From the NCBI GenBank assembly GCA_965199105.1, contig CBDAQO010000002.1, positions 2,666,001-2,730,000 on the forward strand: DNA of 64,000 nucleotides, read 5' to 3'. This DNA is from LMUY01 sp965199105. GTDB lineage: Bacteria; Pseudomonadota; Alphaproteobacteria; Acetobacterales; Acetobacteraceae. The position numbers and the translations under genes are program-made. Numbering within the stretch: position 1 is the first letter of the stretch; each line of letters opens with the position of its first letter. The notes under the pieces were generated by a model. It searched no databases and was not told the DNA's origin. It saw only the letters and a program-made list of their open reading frames with translations. This document shows, in pieces, positions 1-8,228 of this stretch.

Positions 1-8
1 TAGGCCAT
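1..8 (-). CDS. phnI: phnI, first codons only (partial)
   Basis: On the minus strand an ATG at position 8 is followed by GCC TA, encoding Met-Ala and then a codon that must be Tyr or a stop. Alphaproteobacterial PhnI proteins commonly begin Met-Ala-Tyr or Met-Tyr. The position, two bases beyond the phnH stop, is where phnI sits in C-P lyase operons. PhnI works with PhnG, PhnH, PhnJ and PhnL in the C-P lyase core. Only the start is in the window, so the call rests on gene order. Confidence 0.45.
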
Positions 9-10
9 GC

Positions 11-580
11 CTAAGCCTCCTCGACACAGGTGGTGCGGGGCAGCGCGCAGAGTTGCGTGCCGGCGCACAGGATAAGGTCCACGCCGCGGGGGAACAGCGC
101 GTGGTTGGCGGCCCATTGCGCGGTGAAGTCGCTCGGCAAGCCCTCGGCGCGCAGTGATGCGGTGTCGCGCAGGCCGGGGCCGGAGACGCGGTAGGTCCGC
201 CCGCTGCCGAGCCCGGCCACCTGCAACACGAGCGTGGCGCTGGCTTCCGGCCCGGCCTCACTGCCGGCATCGAGGCTGGCGAGGCGCGGCATCTGGAGCG
301 CGCAGAGGAAGGCGGCGGTGCCGGGTTCGGCCCGGGTGGCGCCGCAGTGGAAGGCGAGCCAGGGCCAGGCGTCGGCGGCCGCGGCGTCAAGCCAGAGCGG
401 AGTTTCGGCGTCGATCAAGGTCAGCAGGGTGGCCGCGGTGGCAGGGGCGAGCGGCGGCGGTGGCGCCAGGTCCTGTCCGGCCGGGTGGCAGCGCCCCGGG
501 CGGGCCATGGCGTCCAGCAGGGCGCGGAAGCAGGTCTGCGCCTGCGACACCGGGTCGGCAAAGCCGGGTTGCAGCATCAT
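11..580 (-). CDS. phnH: C-P lyase subunit PhnH
   Basis: The 189-residue protein has the PhnH layout: an N-terminal LQPGFADPVSQAQTCFRALL stretch, a 'MARPGR' segment, and a C-terminal 'NHALFPRGVDLILCAG' segment. PhnH is a cytoplasmic subunit of the PhnGHIJ complex that displaces adenine from ATP to attach phosphonates to ribose before C-P bond cleavage. Its start overlaps the phnG stop by 4 bases (ATGA), which indicates translational coupling, and phnI follows directly. Length fits the family (about 190). A second ATG one codon in is an alternative start. Confidence 0.93.
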   Translation of the reverse strand: MMLQPGFADPVSQAQTCFRALLDAMARPGRCHPAGQDLAPPPPLAPATAATLLTLIDAETPLWLDAAAADAWPWLAFHCGATRAEPGTAAFLCALQMPRLASLDAGSEAGPEASATLVLQVAGLGSGRTYRVSGPGLRDTASLRAEGLPSDFTAQWAANHALFPRGVDLILCAGTQLCALPRTTCVEEA

Positions 581-1026
581 CCGCGCATCGTGGCCATGGT
601 GAAGAACTGCACCCGGGTGGCCGCCGCCTCCGCCGCAAGCGCCGCGCGCTGGGCCGCCTGTGCCGCGGCAAGCGGGGCGATCACGCCCTGGTACAGCGCC
701 GGCAACTGCGCCGGATCCTGCAAGGCGGCGTCCAGCGCGGCGGCCAACTCGGCCTGTCGCAGGTCCCGCCCGGCGACGTAGGCGTGGCCGACCTGGCCGC
801 TGGCGGCGCGCACGGTGCAGCGCGCCACCGTCATCTCGCCCAGGTTGAACGCGGCACCGCCGCCGCCGGCCCGGCCGCGCACCATCACGCTGCCGACCTC
901 CGGACCGCGCAGCAGGGCGTGCGGCGGCAGGCTGGGCAGCGTGGCCAGGCGCTGCTCGATTTCGCTGGCGGAGGTGCGGGCGAGCACGGCCATCCAGCGC
1001 TGCCGCTCGGTGAGGTTCGAGTCCAT
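577..1026 (-). CDS. phnG: C-P lyase subunit PhnG
   Basis: The 149-residue product carries the PhnG signature 'FNLGEMTVARCTV' in its middle and an N-terminal 'RQRWMAVLARTS'. PhnG is part of the membrane-independent C-P lyase core with PhnH, I and J. An in-frame ATG at 1062 exists but lies inside the PhnF operator palindrome, so the start at 1026 (Met-Asp-Ser-Asn) was chosen. It is the first gene of the leftward phnGHI operon and is divergent from phnF, 89 bases away. Confidence 0.92.
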   Translation of the reverse strand: MDSNLTERQRWMAVLARTSASEIEQRLATLPSLPPHALLRGPEVGSVMVRGRAGGGGAAFNLGEMTVARCTVRAASGQVGHAYVAGRDLRQAELAAALDAALQDPAQLPALYQGVIAPLAAAQAAQRAALAAEAAATRVQFFTMATMRG

Positions 1027-1047
1027 GGGTTGAAGTCCTTGGTCGTA

Positions 1048-1065
1048 TAGATGTCTAGACAACTA
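1048..1065. promoter_or_regulatory. Probable PhnF (GntR/HutC-type) operator
   Basis: TAGATGTCTAGACAACTA is an 18-bp palindrome with a single mismatched base pair, and its core GTCTAGAC is perfect. It fits the GT-N-TA-N-AC pattern typical of HutC-subfamily GntR regulators. It lies between the divergent phnG and phnF genes, 22 bases from the phnG start codon, so a bound repressor would cover the phnGHI promoter and could also control phnF. Confidence 0.75.
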
Positions 1066-1115
1066 ACCGGGCAAAGCGCTAAGGTCAACCGACATGCAGC
1101 AACCGCCTCCCCGCC

Positions 1116-1853
1116 ATGGATGAAGATCCGGTGACAGCCATCGCAGGCGTCGCGCGCTGGCGGCACATCAGCGAGACGCTGCGCGCCGCCATCGCCGCCG
1201 GAGACCATCGCCCCGGCGACCGCCTGCCGACCGAAACCGCGCTGGCCCGCCGCTTCGCCGTCAACCGCCACACCGCACGGCGCGCGCTGGAGGCGTTGGC
1301 GCAGGCCGGGCTGATCCGCACCGAGCAGGGCCGCGGCTCGTTTGTGGCGGAGGATGTGCTGGACTACGAAGTCGGCAGCCGCACGCGCTTCTCCGAATGG
1401 TTGCGCCGGCATAACCGCGAGGGCGAGGGCCGCGTGCTGGACCTGCGCGAGACGGCGGCGGACGCGGCGGTGGCGGCCGGGCTCGGTATTAGCCCCGGCG
1501 ACCCGGCGATGCTGATGGAGCGGCTGTCGCTGGCCGAGGGCAAGCCCGTCTCGCTCGCGCGGCACTGGTTTTCCCCGCTCGCCCTGCCCGGCATCGCCGC
1601 CGCCCTGCAGCGCGAGCCCACCATCACCGCCGCCCTCGCCAGCGTGGGGGTGGCGGACTACCTGCGCCAGTCCACCCGGGTGACGGCGCGCCTGCCCACG
1701 CCCGCGGAGGCCACGCTGCTGGCGATGCCGCGCGCGCGACCATTGCTGGTGTGCGAGAACATCAACGTCGATTGCGGCGGACGGGTGGTGGAGTTTGGCG
1801 TCGCGCGCTACCCGACGCCGCGCGTGCAGATCGTGTTCGAACCGGGCGGCTGA
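1116..1853 (+). CDS. phnF: GntR-family regulator PhnF of phosphonate genes
   Basis: The 245-residue protein has an N-terminal winged helix (about residues 15-78, with 'RLPTETALARRF' and 'HTARRALEALAQAGLI') followed by a UTRA effector domain (about 95-240). This is the HutC/PhnF layout. PhnF regulators repress phosphonate genes. The gene is divergent from phnG, and the palindrome at 1048-1065 is the obvious binding site. phnM follows after 26 bases on the same strand and is probably co-transcribed. Confidence 0.9.
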   Translation: MDEDPVTAIAGVARWRHISETLRAAIAAGDHRPGDRLPTETALARRFAVNRHTARRALEALAQAGLIRTEQGRGSFVAEDVLDYEVGSRTRFSEWLRRHNREGEGRVLDLRETAADAAVAAGLGISPGDPAMLMERLSLAEGKPVSLARHWFSPLALPGIAAALQREPTITAALASVGVADYLRQSTRVTARLPTPAEATLLAMPRARPLLVCENINVDCGGRVVEFGVARYPTPRVQIVFEPGG

Positions 1854-1879
1854 GCGCTCGAGCAAAGGGAGACCAGACC

Positions 1880-3019
1880 GTGGAGCTTGCGATCACCGGC
1901 GGACAGGTGCTGCTGCCCGGCGAAGGGCTGTGCCGAACCGACCTGTTCACCGCCGGGTCGGCCATCGTCGCCGGCAACCCGGGCGGCCGCCGGTTCGACG
2001 CGCGCGGGTTGCTTGTGCTGCCGGGCATCGTCGACCTGCATGGCGACGCGTTCGAGCGCCAGGTGCAGCCGCGGCCGGGCGTCAACTTCCCGGTGCCGCT
2101 CGCCTTGGTCGACACCGAAGCGCAACTGCTCGCCAACGGTATCACCACCGCGTTCCACGGCGTGACGCTGTCATGGGAGCCCGGGCTGCGCAGCGTGGCG
2201 ATGTGGCAGGCGCTGCTGGGCGCCCTAGCCGCGCACCCGGCAGGCGGCTGCGACATGCGGGTGCACATGCGCTGGGAGGCGTTCAACCTGGCCGCGCTCG
2301 AGGTGGCGCAGGCCGGCATCGTGGCTGGCCAGGTGCATCTGCTGGCGTTCAACGACCACACGCCGAGCATCCTGCACAAGATGCAGGACCCGGTGCAGGG
2401 GGCCAAGTTCAGCGAGCGCGCCGGCCTGTCGCTCGAGGCGTTCCGCGCGGTGGCCGAGCAGGCCGCGAGCCGCGCGGCGGAGGTGGTGCCCGGCCAGGCC
2501 CGCCTTGCCGCCGCCGCCCGCCGCGCCGGGTTGCCGATGGCCAGCCATGACGACGCCAGCGTGGCCGCGCGCGACGGCTTCCGCAGCCTCGGCGCCCGCA
2601 TCTGCGAGTTCCCCACCACGGAGGCGGTGGCGCGGCATGCCACAGCCTGTGGCGACTGGGTGCTGATGGGCAGCCCCAACGTGGTGCGCGGCGGCTCGCA
2701 CCTGGGCTGGGCGTCCGCCGCGCGCATGGTGGAGGCCGGGCTCTGCCGCGTGCTCACCAGCGACTACTACTACCCGGCGTTGCTGCAAGCGCCCTTCCTG
2801 CTGGCGGCCGGCGGGCGGGTCGGCTTGCCGGCGGCCTGGGAGCTGGTGTCCGCCAACCCCGCCGCGGCCGCCGGGTTGGCCGACCGGGGGCACTTGGCGG
2901 CGGGCGCCCGCGCCGACCTGCTGCTGGTCACGCCCGGCCCGGCGCCGCGCGTGGTGGCCACGATGGTGGCGGGCAACCTCGTCCACCTCGCCGCCGGAGC
3001 CGCCGACCGGCTCGGCTGA
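1880..3019 (+). CDS. phnM: Ribose 1-methylphosphonate 5-triphosphate diphosphatase PhnM
   Basis: The product (379 residues from GTG at 1880) is an amidohydrolase-superfamily enzyme that removes pyrophosphate from alpha-D-ribose 1-methylphosphonate 5-triphosphate. The metal-binding 'PGIVDLHGD' motif lies near the N terminus, followed by 'AFNDHTPSI', 'ASHDDAS' and a late 'LTSDYYYPALL'. The reading frame is open upstream to 1751, but that stretch lies inside phnF. GTG at 1880 is preceded by an AAAGGGA ribosome site at about the right distance and gives the family length. The gene lies between phnF and the transporter genes, away from the leftward core operon. Confidence 0.92.
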   Translation: MELAITGGQVLLPGEGLCRTDLFTAGSAIVAGNPGGRRFDARGLLVLPGIVDLHGDAFERQVQPRPGVNFPVPLALVDTEAQLLANGITTAFHGVTLSWEPGLRSVAMWQALLGALAAHPAGGCDMRVHMRWEAFNLAALEVAQAGIVAGQVHLLAFNDHTPSILHKMQDPVQGAKFSERAGLSLEAFRAVAEQAASRAAEVVPGQARLAAAARRAGLPMASHDDASVAARDGFRSLGARICEFPTTEAVARHATACGDWVLMGSPNVVRGGSHLGWASAARMVEAGLCRVLTSDYYYPALLQAPFLLAAGGRVGLPAAWELVSANPAAAAGLADRGHLAAGARADLLLVTPGPAPRVVATMVAGNLVHLAAGAADRLG

Positions 3020-3022
3020 GGG

Positions 3023-3040
3023 CGGTCATCCAACGGTCAC
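3023..3040 (+). promoter_or_regulatory. Pho-box-like direct repeat before phnC
   Basis: CGGTCAT-CCAA-CGGTCAC: two 7-base repeats with a 4-base spacer, so an 11-base period. The PhoB box consensus is CTGTCAT-N4-CTGTCAT, and each half here matches six or seven of seven positions allowing the usual final base variation. It lies 39 bases before the phnC start, just after the phnM stop, where a PhoB-dependent promoter would be expected. This suggests phosphate-starvation control of phnCDEE in addition to PhnF. Confidence 0.6.
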
Positions 3041-3078
3041 ATGCCTCGGCCTAGGCGGCTGTGGTTTGGTGCGCCGCG

Positions 3079-3864
3079 ATGTTGCAACTCGAGAACCTCG
3101 GCAAGAGCTTCGCTGGCAAGCAGGCCGTGTCGGGCGTGTCCCTCACCGTGCCGAGCGGCGCGTTCGTGGGCGTGATCGGGCGGTCGGGCGCGGGCAAGTC
3201 CACCCTGCTGCGCATGATCAACCGCCTGGTCGAGCCCAGCGCCGGCAGCGTCCGCTATGGCGCGCAGGACGTGACGGCGTTGCGTGGCCGGGCGCTGCGG
3301 GCGTGGCGGCAGAACTGCGCCATGATCTTCCAGCAATTCAACCTGGTGAACCGGCTCGATGTGCTGAGCAACGTCATGATGGGGCGGCTCGGCCACATGC
3401 CGGCCTGGCGCGCGGCGCTAAAGCTGTGGTCGCACGAGGACAAGCTGATCGCGCTCGCCGTGCTCGAGCAGATGGACATCGTGGCGCTGGCGGCCAACCG
3501 CGCGGAAGAGCTGTCGGGCGGGCAGCAGCAACGGGTGGCGATCTGCCGCGCCCTGGTGCAGGAGCCGGCGCTGATCCTGGCCGACGAGCCGATCGCCTCG
3601 CTCGACCCGCGCAACACCAAGATCGTGATGGACGCGCTGCGCCGCATCAACGGCGAGTTCGGCATCACCGTGCTGTGCAACCTGCACTCGGTGGACCTGG
3701 CGAAGAGCTACTGCGACCGCCTGGTGGGCATGGCGCAAGGCCGCATGGTGTTCAACGAGGCACCGGCCGCGCTGACCGCCGACGTGGCGCGCGAGCTGTA
3801 TGGCCTGGAAGCCGACGAGGTGCTTGGCCAGGCCGCGCCGCACACCGCCGACACCGTTCTGTAA
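3079..3864 (+). CDS. phnC: Phosphonate ABC transporter ATPase PhnC
   Basis: The 261-residue ABC ATPase has a Walker A 'GRSGAGKST' (about residues 34-42), the signature 'LSGGQQQR' (about 145) and a Walker B 'LILADEP' (about 166-172). PhnC powers uptake of phosphonates, and often phosphite or phosphate esters, together with PhnD and PhnE. The ATG at 3079 was chosen over GTG at 3061 because it starts at the conserved 'MLQLENLGKSF'. phnD follows after 63 bases. Confidence 0.93.
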   Translation: MLQLENLGKSFAGKQAVSGVSLTVPSGAFVGVIGRSGAGKSTLLRMINRLVEPSAGSVRYGAQDVTALRGRALRAWRQNCAMIFQQFNLVNRLDVLSNVMMGRLGHMPAWRAALKLWSHEDKLIALAVLEQMDIVALAANRAEELSGGQQQRVAICRALVQEPALILADEPIASLDPRNTKIVMDALRRINGEFGITVLCNLHSVDLAKSYCDRLVGMAQGRMVFNEAPAALTADVARELYGLEADEVLGQAAPHTADTVL

Positions 3865-3927
3865 CGAGACTTCCCGCCCCCGAGGCGGCATGAGGCGCTG
3901 GCTTTGTCGCATCCGGAGGACATCATC

Positions 3928-4851
3928 ATGCTCGGCCGTCGTTCACTCCTGCTCGCCGCCCCGGCGCTCGCGCTCGCTGGCACGGCCCGCGCGCAATCCT
4001 GGAAGGCGCAATACCCGGAACTGGTGTATGCCGTGGTCCCGGCCGAAAACGCGTCTGGCGTGATGGACCGCTACGCGCCGTTCATGACCTACCTGAGCAG
4101 CGCGATCGGCACCAAGGTCACGCTGCGGGTGGCCAACGACTACGCGGCGGTGATCGAGGGGCAGAAGGCCGGCAACGTCCACATCGCCTATTACGGCCCG
4201 GCGTCTTTCTCCAAGGCGCTGATCATCGGCGTCAAGACCACCGCGTTCGCCATCGACGTGAACTCGGACGGCAGCAAGGGTTACTACTCGGTGTTCTACG
4301 TGCGGGAGAACAGCCCCTACCACGACATCCAGGACCTGAAGGGCAAGAACCTCGGCCTGGTCGATCCGAATTCGACTTCCGGCTACAACATGCCGCTGTA
4401 CAAGCTCGACAAGCTGGGCATCAAGCCGGACAGCTTCTTCAGCAAGGTCGTCGTCACCGGCAGCCATGAGAACGCACTGATCGCGCTCGCCTCGGGCGAG
4501 GTGGACGTGGCGGCCAATTGGTGGAACGCGGACGACGACAGCAACCTGACCCGCATGCTGAACAAGAACATGCTGAAGGACAGCAGCGGCAAGCTACTGA
4601 CCAAGGCCGATTTCCGCATCATCTTAAAGTCCGACCTGATCATCAACTCGCCGACCGCGATGCTGGACGACCTGCCGGCGGACCTGCAACAGACCGTCAA
4701 GGCGGCGTTCTTCGATGCGCCGCAGAAGGCGCCGGAAGCGTTCGCCAAGCTGTCGGACGGCAAGAACCGGCCGTGGGCACCGATCACCAACGCCGATTAC
4801 GACGACACCATCAAGCTGGTTCGCTTCGTCGACAGCTTGCGCAAGGCGTAA
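3928..4851 (+). CDS. phnD: Phosphonate ABC transporter periplasmic binding protein PhnD
   Basis: The 307-residue protein starts with an export signal ('MLGRRSLLLAAPALALAGTARA') that includes a twin arginine, so Sec or Tat export is possible. The body is a PhnD-type type-II periplasmic binding fold with 'YAVVPAENASGVMDRYAPF', 'YYGPASF' and 'NSTSGYNMP'. ATG at 3928 is preceded by a GGAGGA site, and an in-frame TTG at 3904 is a poorer start. It delivers phosphonates to the PhnE permeases encoded next. Confidence 0.92.
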   Translation: MLGRRSLLLAAPALALAGTARAQSWKAQYPELVYAVVPAENASGVMDRYAPFMTYLSSAIGTKVTLRVANDYAAVIEGQKAGNVHIAYYGPASFSKALIIGVKTTAFAIDVNSDGSKGYYSVFYVRENSPYHDIQDLKGKNLGLVDPNSTSGYNMPLYKLDKLGIKPDSFFSKVVVTGSHENALIALASGEVDVAANWWNADDDSNLTRMLNKNMLKDSSGKLLTKADFRIILKSDLIINSPTAMLDDLPADLQQTVKAAFFDAPQKAPEAFAKLSDGKNRPWAPITNADYDDTIKLVRFVDSLRKA

Positions 4852-4904
4852 CGCAAACGGGCGCGCCCGGGGAGGCCGAACGGCGGTTCAGCGCGGGTGG
4901 CGCC

Positions 4905-5747
4905 GTGCTGAACGTGGCCGCGTATGACGGGCACACCTATCGCCGCCGGGTCCGCTCGCTAGCGGGCATGGGCGTCGTGCTGGCGGCGCTGCTGCTCGCC
5001 TGCTGGGTGGCCGAAGTGCGGCCGGGTGTGTTCGTCGCCAATTTCGGCAAGCTGTTCAACTACCTGTCGGACCTGTCAACGCTCGATTCCGGCGACCGGG
5101 TCTGGACCTCGCCGAGCGACTGGTTCTGGGGCCTGCCACGCTGGCTGCGGGCGTTGGGCGACACGCTGATCCTGGCCTATGCCGGCACGGTGCTGGGCGG
5201 CATCGGCGCGTTCTGCCTGTGCTTTCCCGCCAGCCGCAACTTCGCCCGCGCCGGCATCACCCGCGCGGTCGTGCGCCGCCTGCTCGAGTTCTGCCGCACC
5301 GTGCCCGACATCGTGTTCGCGCTGCTGTTCGTGCTGTGCTTCGGCCTGGGCCCGCTGCCCGGCGTGTTCGCCATCGCGCTGCACACCATGGGCACCTTGG
5401 GCAAGCTGTTCTCCGAGGTGGTGGAGAGCATCGACGAGCGGCCGCTGGAGGGCATTGCGGCCAGCGGCGGCGGGTGGTTCGCCCAGGTGCGGTTCGGCGC
5501 CCTGCCGCAGGTGCTGTCGAGTTTCGTGAGCTACGGCTTGTTCCGCTTCGAGGTCAATGTCCGCAGCGCCGCGGTGCTGGGTTTCGTCGGCGCTGGCGGC
5601 ATCGGCTACACGCTGCTGATCGCGGTGCGCAAGTTCTACAACTCCGATGTCAGCGCGATGCTGCTGCTGATCGTGGTCACGGTGATGCTGATCGATTGGG
5701 GCACGGAGAAGCTGCGACATCGGCTGGTGAGCGTGACGGGGCGATGA
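4905..5747 (+). CDS. phnE: Phosphonate ABC transporter permease PhnE (first copy)
   Basis: A binding-protein-dependent permease of about 280 residues with several membrane segments. The cytoplasmic EAA loop is 'VVESIDERPLEGIAASGGGWFAQVRFGALPQ', shown here only as a landmark, and the C terminus contains 'GFVGAGGIGYTL'. The frame is open far upstream inside phnD, so the start is uncertain. GTG at 4905 or 4914 gives the family length. The stop overlaps the ATG of the second permease by 4 bases. Two PhnE-type permeases in tandem are common in alphaproteobacteria and probably form a heterodimer. Confidence 0.9.
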   Translation: MLNVAAYDGHTYRRRVRSLAGMGVVLAALLLACWVAEVRPGVFVANFGKLFNYLSDLSTLDSGDRVWTSPSDWFWGLPRWLRALGDTLILAYAGTVLGGIGAFCLCFPASRNFARAGITRAVVRRLLEFCRTVPDIVFALLFVLCFGLGPLPGVFAIALHTMGTLGKLFSEVVESIDERPLEGIAASGGGWFAQVRFGALPQVLSSFVSYGLFRFEVNVRSAAVLGFVGAGGIGYTLLIAVRKFYNSDVSAMLLLIVVTVMLIDWGTEKLRHRLVSVTGR

Positions 5748-6601
5748 GCGGGATTAGGCTGGCCCTACTCGGCTCGCGCGCGCAGCTTGAACAGCGCCAT
5801 GCCGCGCTGCTGCGGCCCAACATGGTGCGGCGCGCGGGTGTGGCGCTCACGGTGGCGCTCGTCTCGATCGGTTTGCTGGCAAGCCTGTGGTATGTCGGCC
5901 TATCGCCTACGGTAATTGCCAGGGGGTTGCGGCGGCTCGGCTCTGTGGTCGGGCTGATGCTGCCGCCGAACCCGCAGAACTGGGCCAACGCCGGCTTCTA
6001 CGTCCGCGCCTTGGCGCAGACCGTTGCGATGGCGTTCGTCGGCACGCTGGGTGCCGCGGTGCTGGCGCTCCCGCTGGCCTTCCTGGCCGCCCGCAACGTG
6101 GTGGGCAACTGGCTGATCCACATCCTCAGCCGCCGCTTTTGCGACACCGTACGCGGCGTCGACCCACTGATCTGGGCGCTGATCTGGATCAACGTGGTGG
6201 GGTTGGGCCCATTCGCCGGCGTGCTGGCAATCATCACCACGGATGTGGGCGTGTATGGCAAGTTGTTGTCGGAGGCGATCGAGACGGCGGACCGCAAGCC
6301 CACCGAGGGCGTGCTGGCGGCGGGCGGCAGCGCCGGCCAGTCGGTTCGGTTCAGCCTCATCCCGCAGCTCCTGCCCGTGGTGTTGAGCCAATTGCTGTAC
6401 TATTTCGAAAGCAATACGCGCGAGGCGTCGGTGCTGGGCATCGTCGGCGCCGGCGGGATCGGGCTGCCGCTGTCGGAGATGATCCGCACCGACGAGTGGC
6501 AGCAGGTGTCATTCATCGTGCTGCTGCTGCTGGCGGCAGTGGCGGTGATCGACTGGGGCTCGAGCCGTCTGCGTCTGGCGCTGATCGGGCGGCGGCGGTA
6601 G
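5744..6601 (+). CDS. phnE: Phosphonate ABC transporter permease PhnE (second copy)
   Basis: A 285-residue permease homologous to the preceding one. It has an N-terminal cytoplasmic stretch, membrane helices, an EAA loop containing 'EAIETADRKPTEGVLAAGG' and the end motif 'GIVGAGGIGLPL'. The start ATG overlaps the upstream stop (ATGA), so the two permeases are translationally coupled. Together with PhnC and PhnD they complete the importer. The next gene, an exported hydrolase, begins 10 bases on and is probably in the same transcript. Confidence 0.92.
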   Translation: MSGIRLALLGSRAQLEQRHAALLRPNMVRRAGVALTVALVSIGLLASLWYVGLSPTVIARGLRRLGSVVGLMLPPNPQNWANAGFYVRALAQTVAMAFVGTLGAAVLALPLAFLAARNVVGNWLIHILSRRFCDTVRGVDPLIWALIWINVVGLGPFAGVLAIITTDVGVYGKLLSEAIETADRKPTEGVLAAGGSAGQSVRFSLIPQLLPVVLSQLLYYFESNTREASVLGIVGAGGIGLPLSEMIRTDEWQQVSFIVLLLLAAVAVIDWGSSRLRLALIGRRR

Positions 6602-6611
6602 AGCGACACGG

Positions 6612-7682
6612 ATGCGCATGACCCTTTACTTCGCCGGCCTGCTGGCTGCCGTGGCCGCGTTGCCGGTGCCGGCCGAGGCGGCGAGCTACCCGGCGCCGCA
6701 GCAGGCGGATTGGGTCGCCCGCGACTTCCACTTCCATACTGGCGAGCTGATGCCGGTGCTGCGGCTCCACTACACCACCGTCGGTGACCCGGCGGGCGAG
6801 CCGGTGCTGATCCTGCACGGCACCGCCGGGTCTGGCAGCGCGATGCTGACGCCGGCCTTTGCCGGCGCGCTGTTCGGCCCTGGGCAGCCGCTGGATGCGG
6901 CGAAATACTACATCATCCTGCCGGACGCGATCGGCGCCGGCCAGTCGTCCCGGCCGTCCGAGGGGTTGCGGGCGCATTTCCCGCGCTACGACTACGACGA
7001 CATGGTGCAAGCCGACCACCGGCTGCTGACCGAGGGCCTCGGCATCCACCATCTCCGCCTGGTGCTGGGCCATTCGATGGGCGGGATGCTGACCTGGGAC
7101 TGGGCCGAGGCCTATCCGGGCTTCATGGACGCGCTGGTGCCGATGGCGTCGCAGCCGACCGCGATGGCCAGCCGCAACTGGATGATGCGCCGCATGCTGA
7201 TCGAGTCGATCCGGCAGGACCCGGCGTATCACGGGGGTGACTACACCACGCAGCCGCCATCCTTGCGGCTAGCCAGCGTGATGTTCGGCATCGCCACCAG
7301 CGGCGGCACGCTGGGCTGGCAATCCCAGGCGGCGACGCATGCCGAGGCGGACCATCTGGTGGACGCGATGCTGGGCGCGCCGCCGCCGCCGGACGCCAAC
7401 GATTTTATCTACCAGTGGGACGCGTCACGCGATTACGACGCGGCGCCGGGTCTGTCCCGCATCAGCGCGCCGCTGCTGGCGATCAACGCCGCCGACGACG
7501 AGCGCAACCCGCCGGAGACGGGCGTGATGGCGCAGGCGATGCAGCAGGTCCCGGGTGGTCGGCTCAACCTGATCCCCGCCAGCGCCGAGACCCGCGGTCA
7601 CGCCACCACGGCGATGGCGACGTTCTATGCCGAAGCGCTACGGCAATTCATCGCGGCGGCGCCCCACCGCGACCACCGTTAG
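6612..7682 (+). CDS. Exported alpha/beta-hydrolase (MetX-like fold) after phnE
   Basis: The 356-residue protein has a signal peptide (about residues 1-23, ending 'PVPAEAAS') and an alpha/beta-hydrolase body. It shows the oxyanion segment 'LILHGTAGSGSAM', the nucleophile elbow 'GHSMGG' (Ser155), an acidic segment 'NAADDERNPPE' and a late 'ETRGHATTAMATF' with the likely catalytic His. The 'GIHHLRLVLGHSMGGM..W' region resembles homoserine O-acetyltransferase-like hydrolases, but a secreted form is unlikely to make methionine precursors. Only 10 bases separate it from phnE, so it may hydrolyse a periplasmic ester substrate connected with phosphonate uptake. That role is inference. Confidence 0.8.
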   Translation: MRMTLYFAGLLAAVAALPVPAEAASYPAPQQADWVARDFHFHTGELMPVLRLHYTTVGDPAGEPVLILHGTAGSGSAMLTPAFAGALFGPGQPLDAAKYYIILPDAIGAGQSSRPSEGLRAHFPRYDYDDMVQADHRLLTEGLGIHHLRLVLGHSMGGMLTWDWAEAYPGFMDALVPMASQPTAMASRNWMMRRMLIESIRQDPAYHGGDYTTQPPSLRLASVMFGIATSGGTLGWQSQAATHAEADHLVDAMLGAPPPPDANDFIYQWDASRDYDAAPGLSRISAPLLAINAADDERNPPETGVMAQAMQQVPGGRLNLIPASAETRGHATTAMATFYAEALRQFIAAAPHRDHR

Positions 7683-7700
7683 GCGATGTTGACCGAGCGG

Positions 7701-8228
7701 CTAGGCCTTCTTGCGGCTTACCACGCGGCGCTTGCCCGATGCGGGTGCGGCGGCCTTTAGCGTTTGGCAGGACCCCATCTCGGCCGGCACCAGGTCCTTC
7801 CCGGCGGCGTATTGCGGCAGCTCGGTGGGGGCGGGCAGCGCCATCACCTCGTCGAACACCAGCTTGTTGCGCGGGCAGAAATCGCTGCCCTGGTGCTGGC
7901 CCTGTTCGCCCTGCTCGTTGGCCAGCAGGGTGATGTAGCTGTCGTATTCCTTCTGCGCCGCGCGGCCGTATTCACGCTTGAACCAGGCGTTCACCACGCC
8001 GTCCTCGCGCACCAGCTCGCTGCGGTAGCGCACGACGAAGCTGTTGTAGGCGTCTTCGTCGCTGCAGCCGACCGCCAGCACCGACAGCTCGCTCTTGAGC
8101 GCACCCACTTCGAACGCGGACTGGTCGGCGCCCGACGAACAGCGCACCTGGGCTTGTGCCGCATTGGCGGCGACCAGGCCGAAGCAGGCAACGAGGCTGG
8201 GGACGAGACGGCGGGACGTAAGGCTCAT
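7701..8228 (-). CDS. Exported protein of unknown function
   Basis: A 175-residue protein with a signal peptide (about residues 1-26, 'LVAANAAQAQ') and a small soluble body. Four cysteines (in 'VRCSSG', 'VGCSDED', 'DFCPRN' and 'GSCQTL') could form two disulfides in the periplasm. The C terminus is basic ('GKRRVVSRKKA'). Its start overlaps the stop of the upstream lipoprotein gene by 4 bases, so the two are co-translated. It is convergent with the hydrolase gene. I do not recognise the family. Confidence 0.7.
   Translation of the reverse strand: MSLTSRRLVPSLVACFGLVAANAAQAQVRCSSGADQSAFEVGALKSELSVLAVGCSDEDAYNSFVVRYRSELVREDGVVNAWFKREYGRAAQKEYDSYITLLANEQGEQGQHQGSDFCPRNKLVFDEVMALPAPTELPQYAAGKDLVPAEMGSCQTLKAAAPASGKRRVVSRKKA

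Noticed and set aside
6612..7682. Homoserine O-acetyltransferase MetX for the hydrolase after phnE
   Set aside because: It has a signal peptide and lies in a phosphonate operon, whereas methionine synthesis is cytoplasmic. Only the fold is similar.
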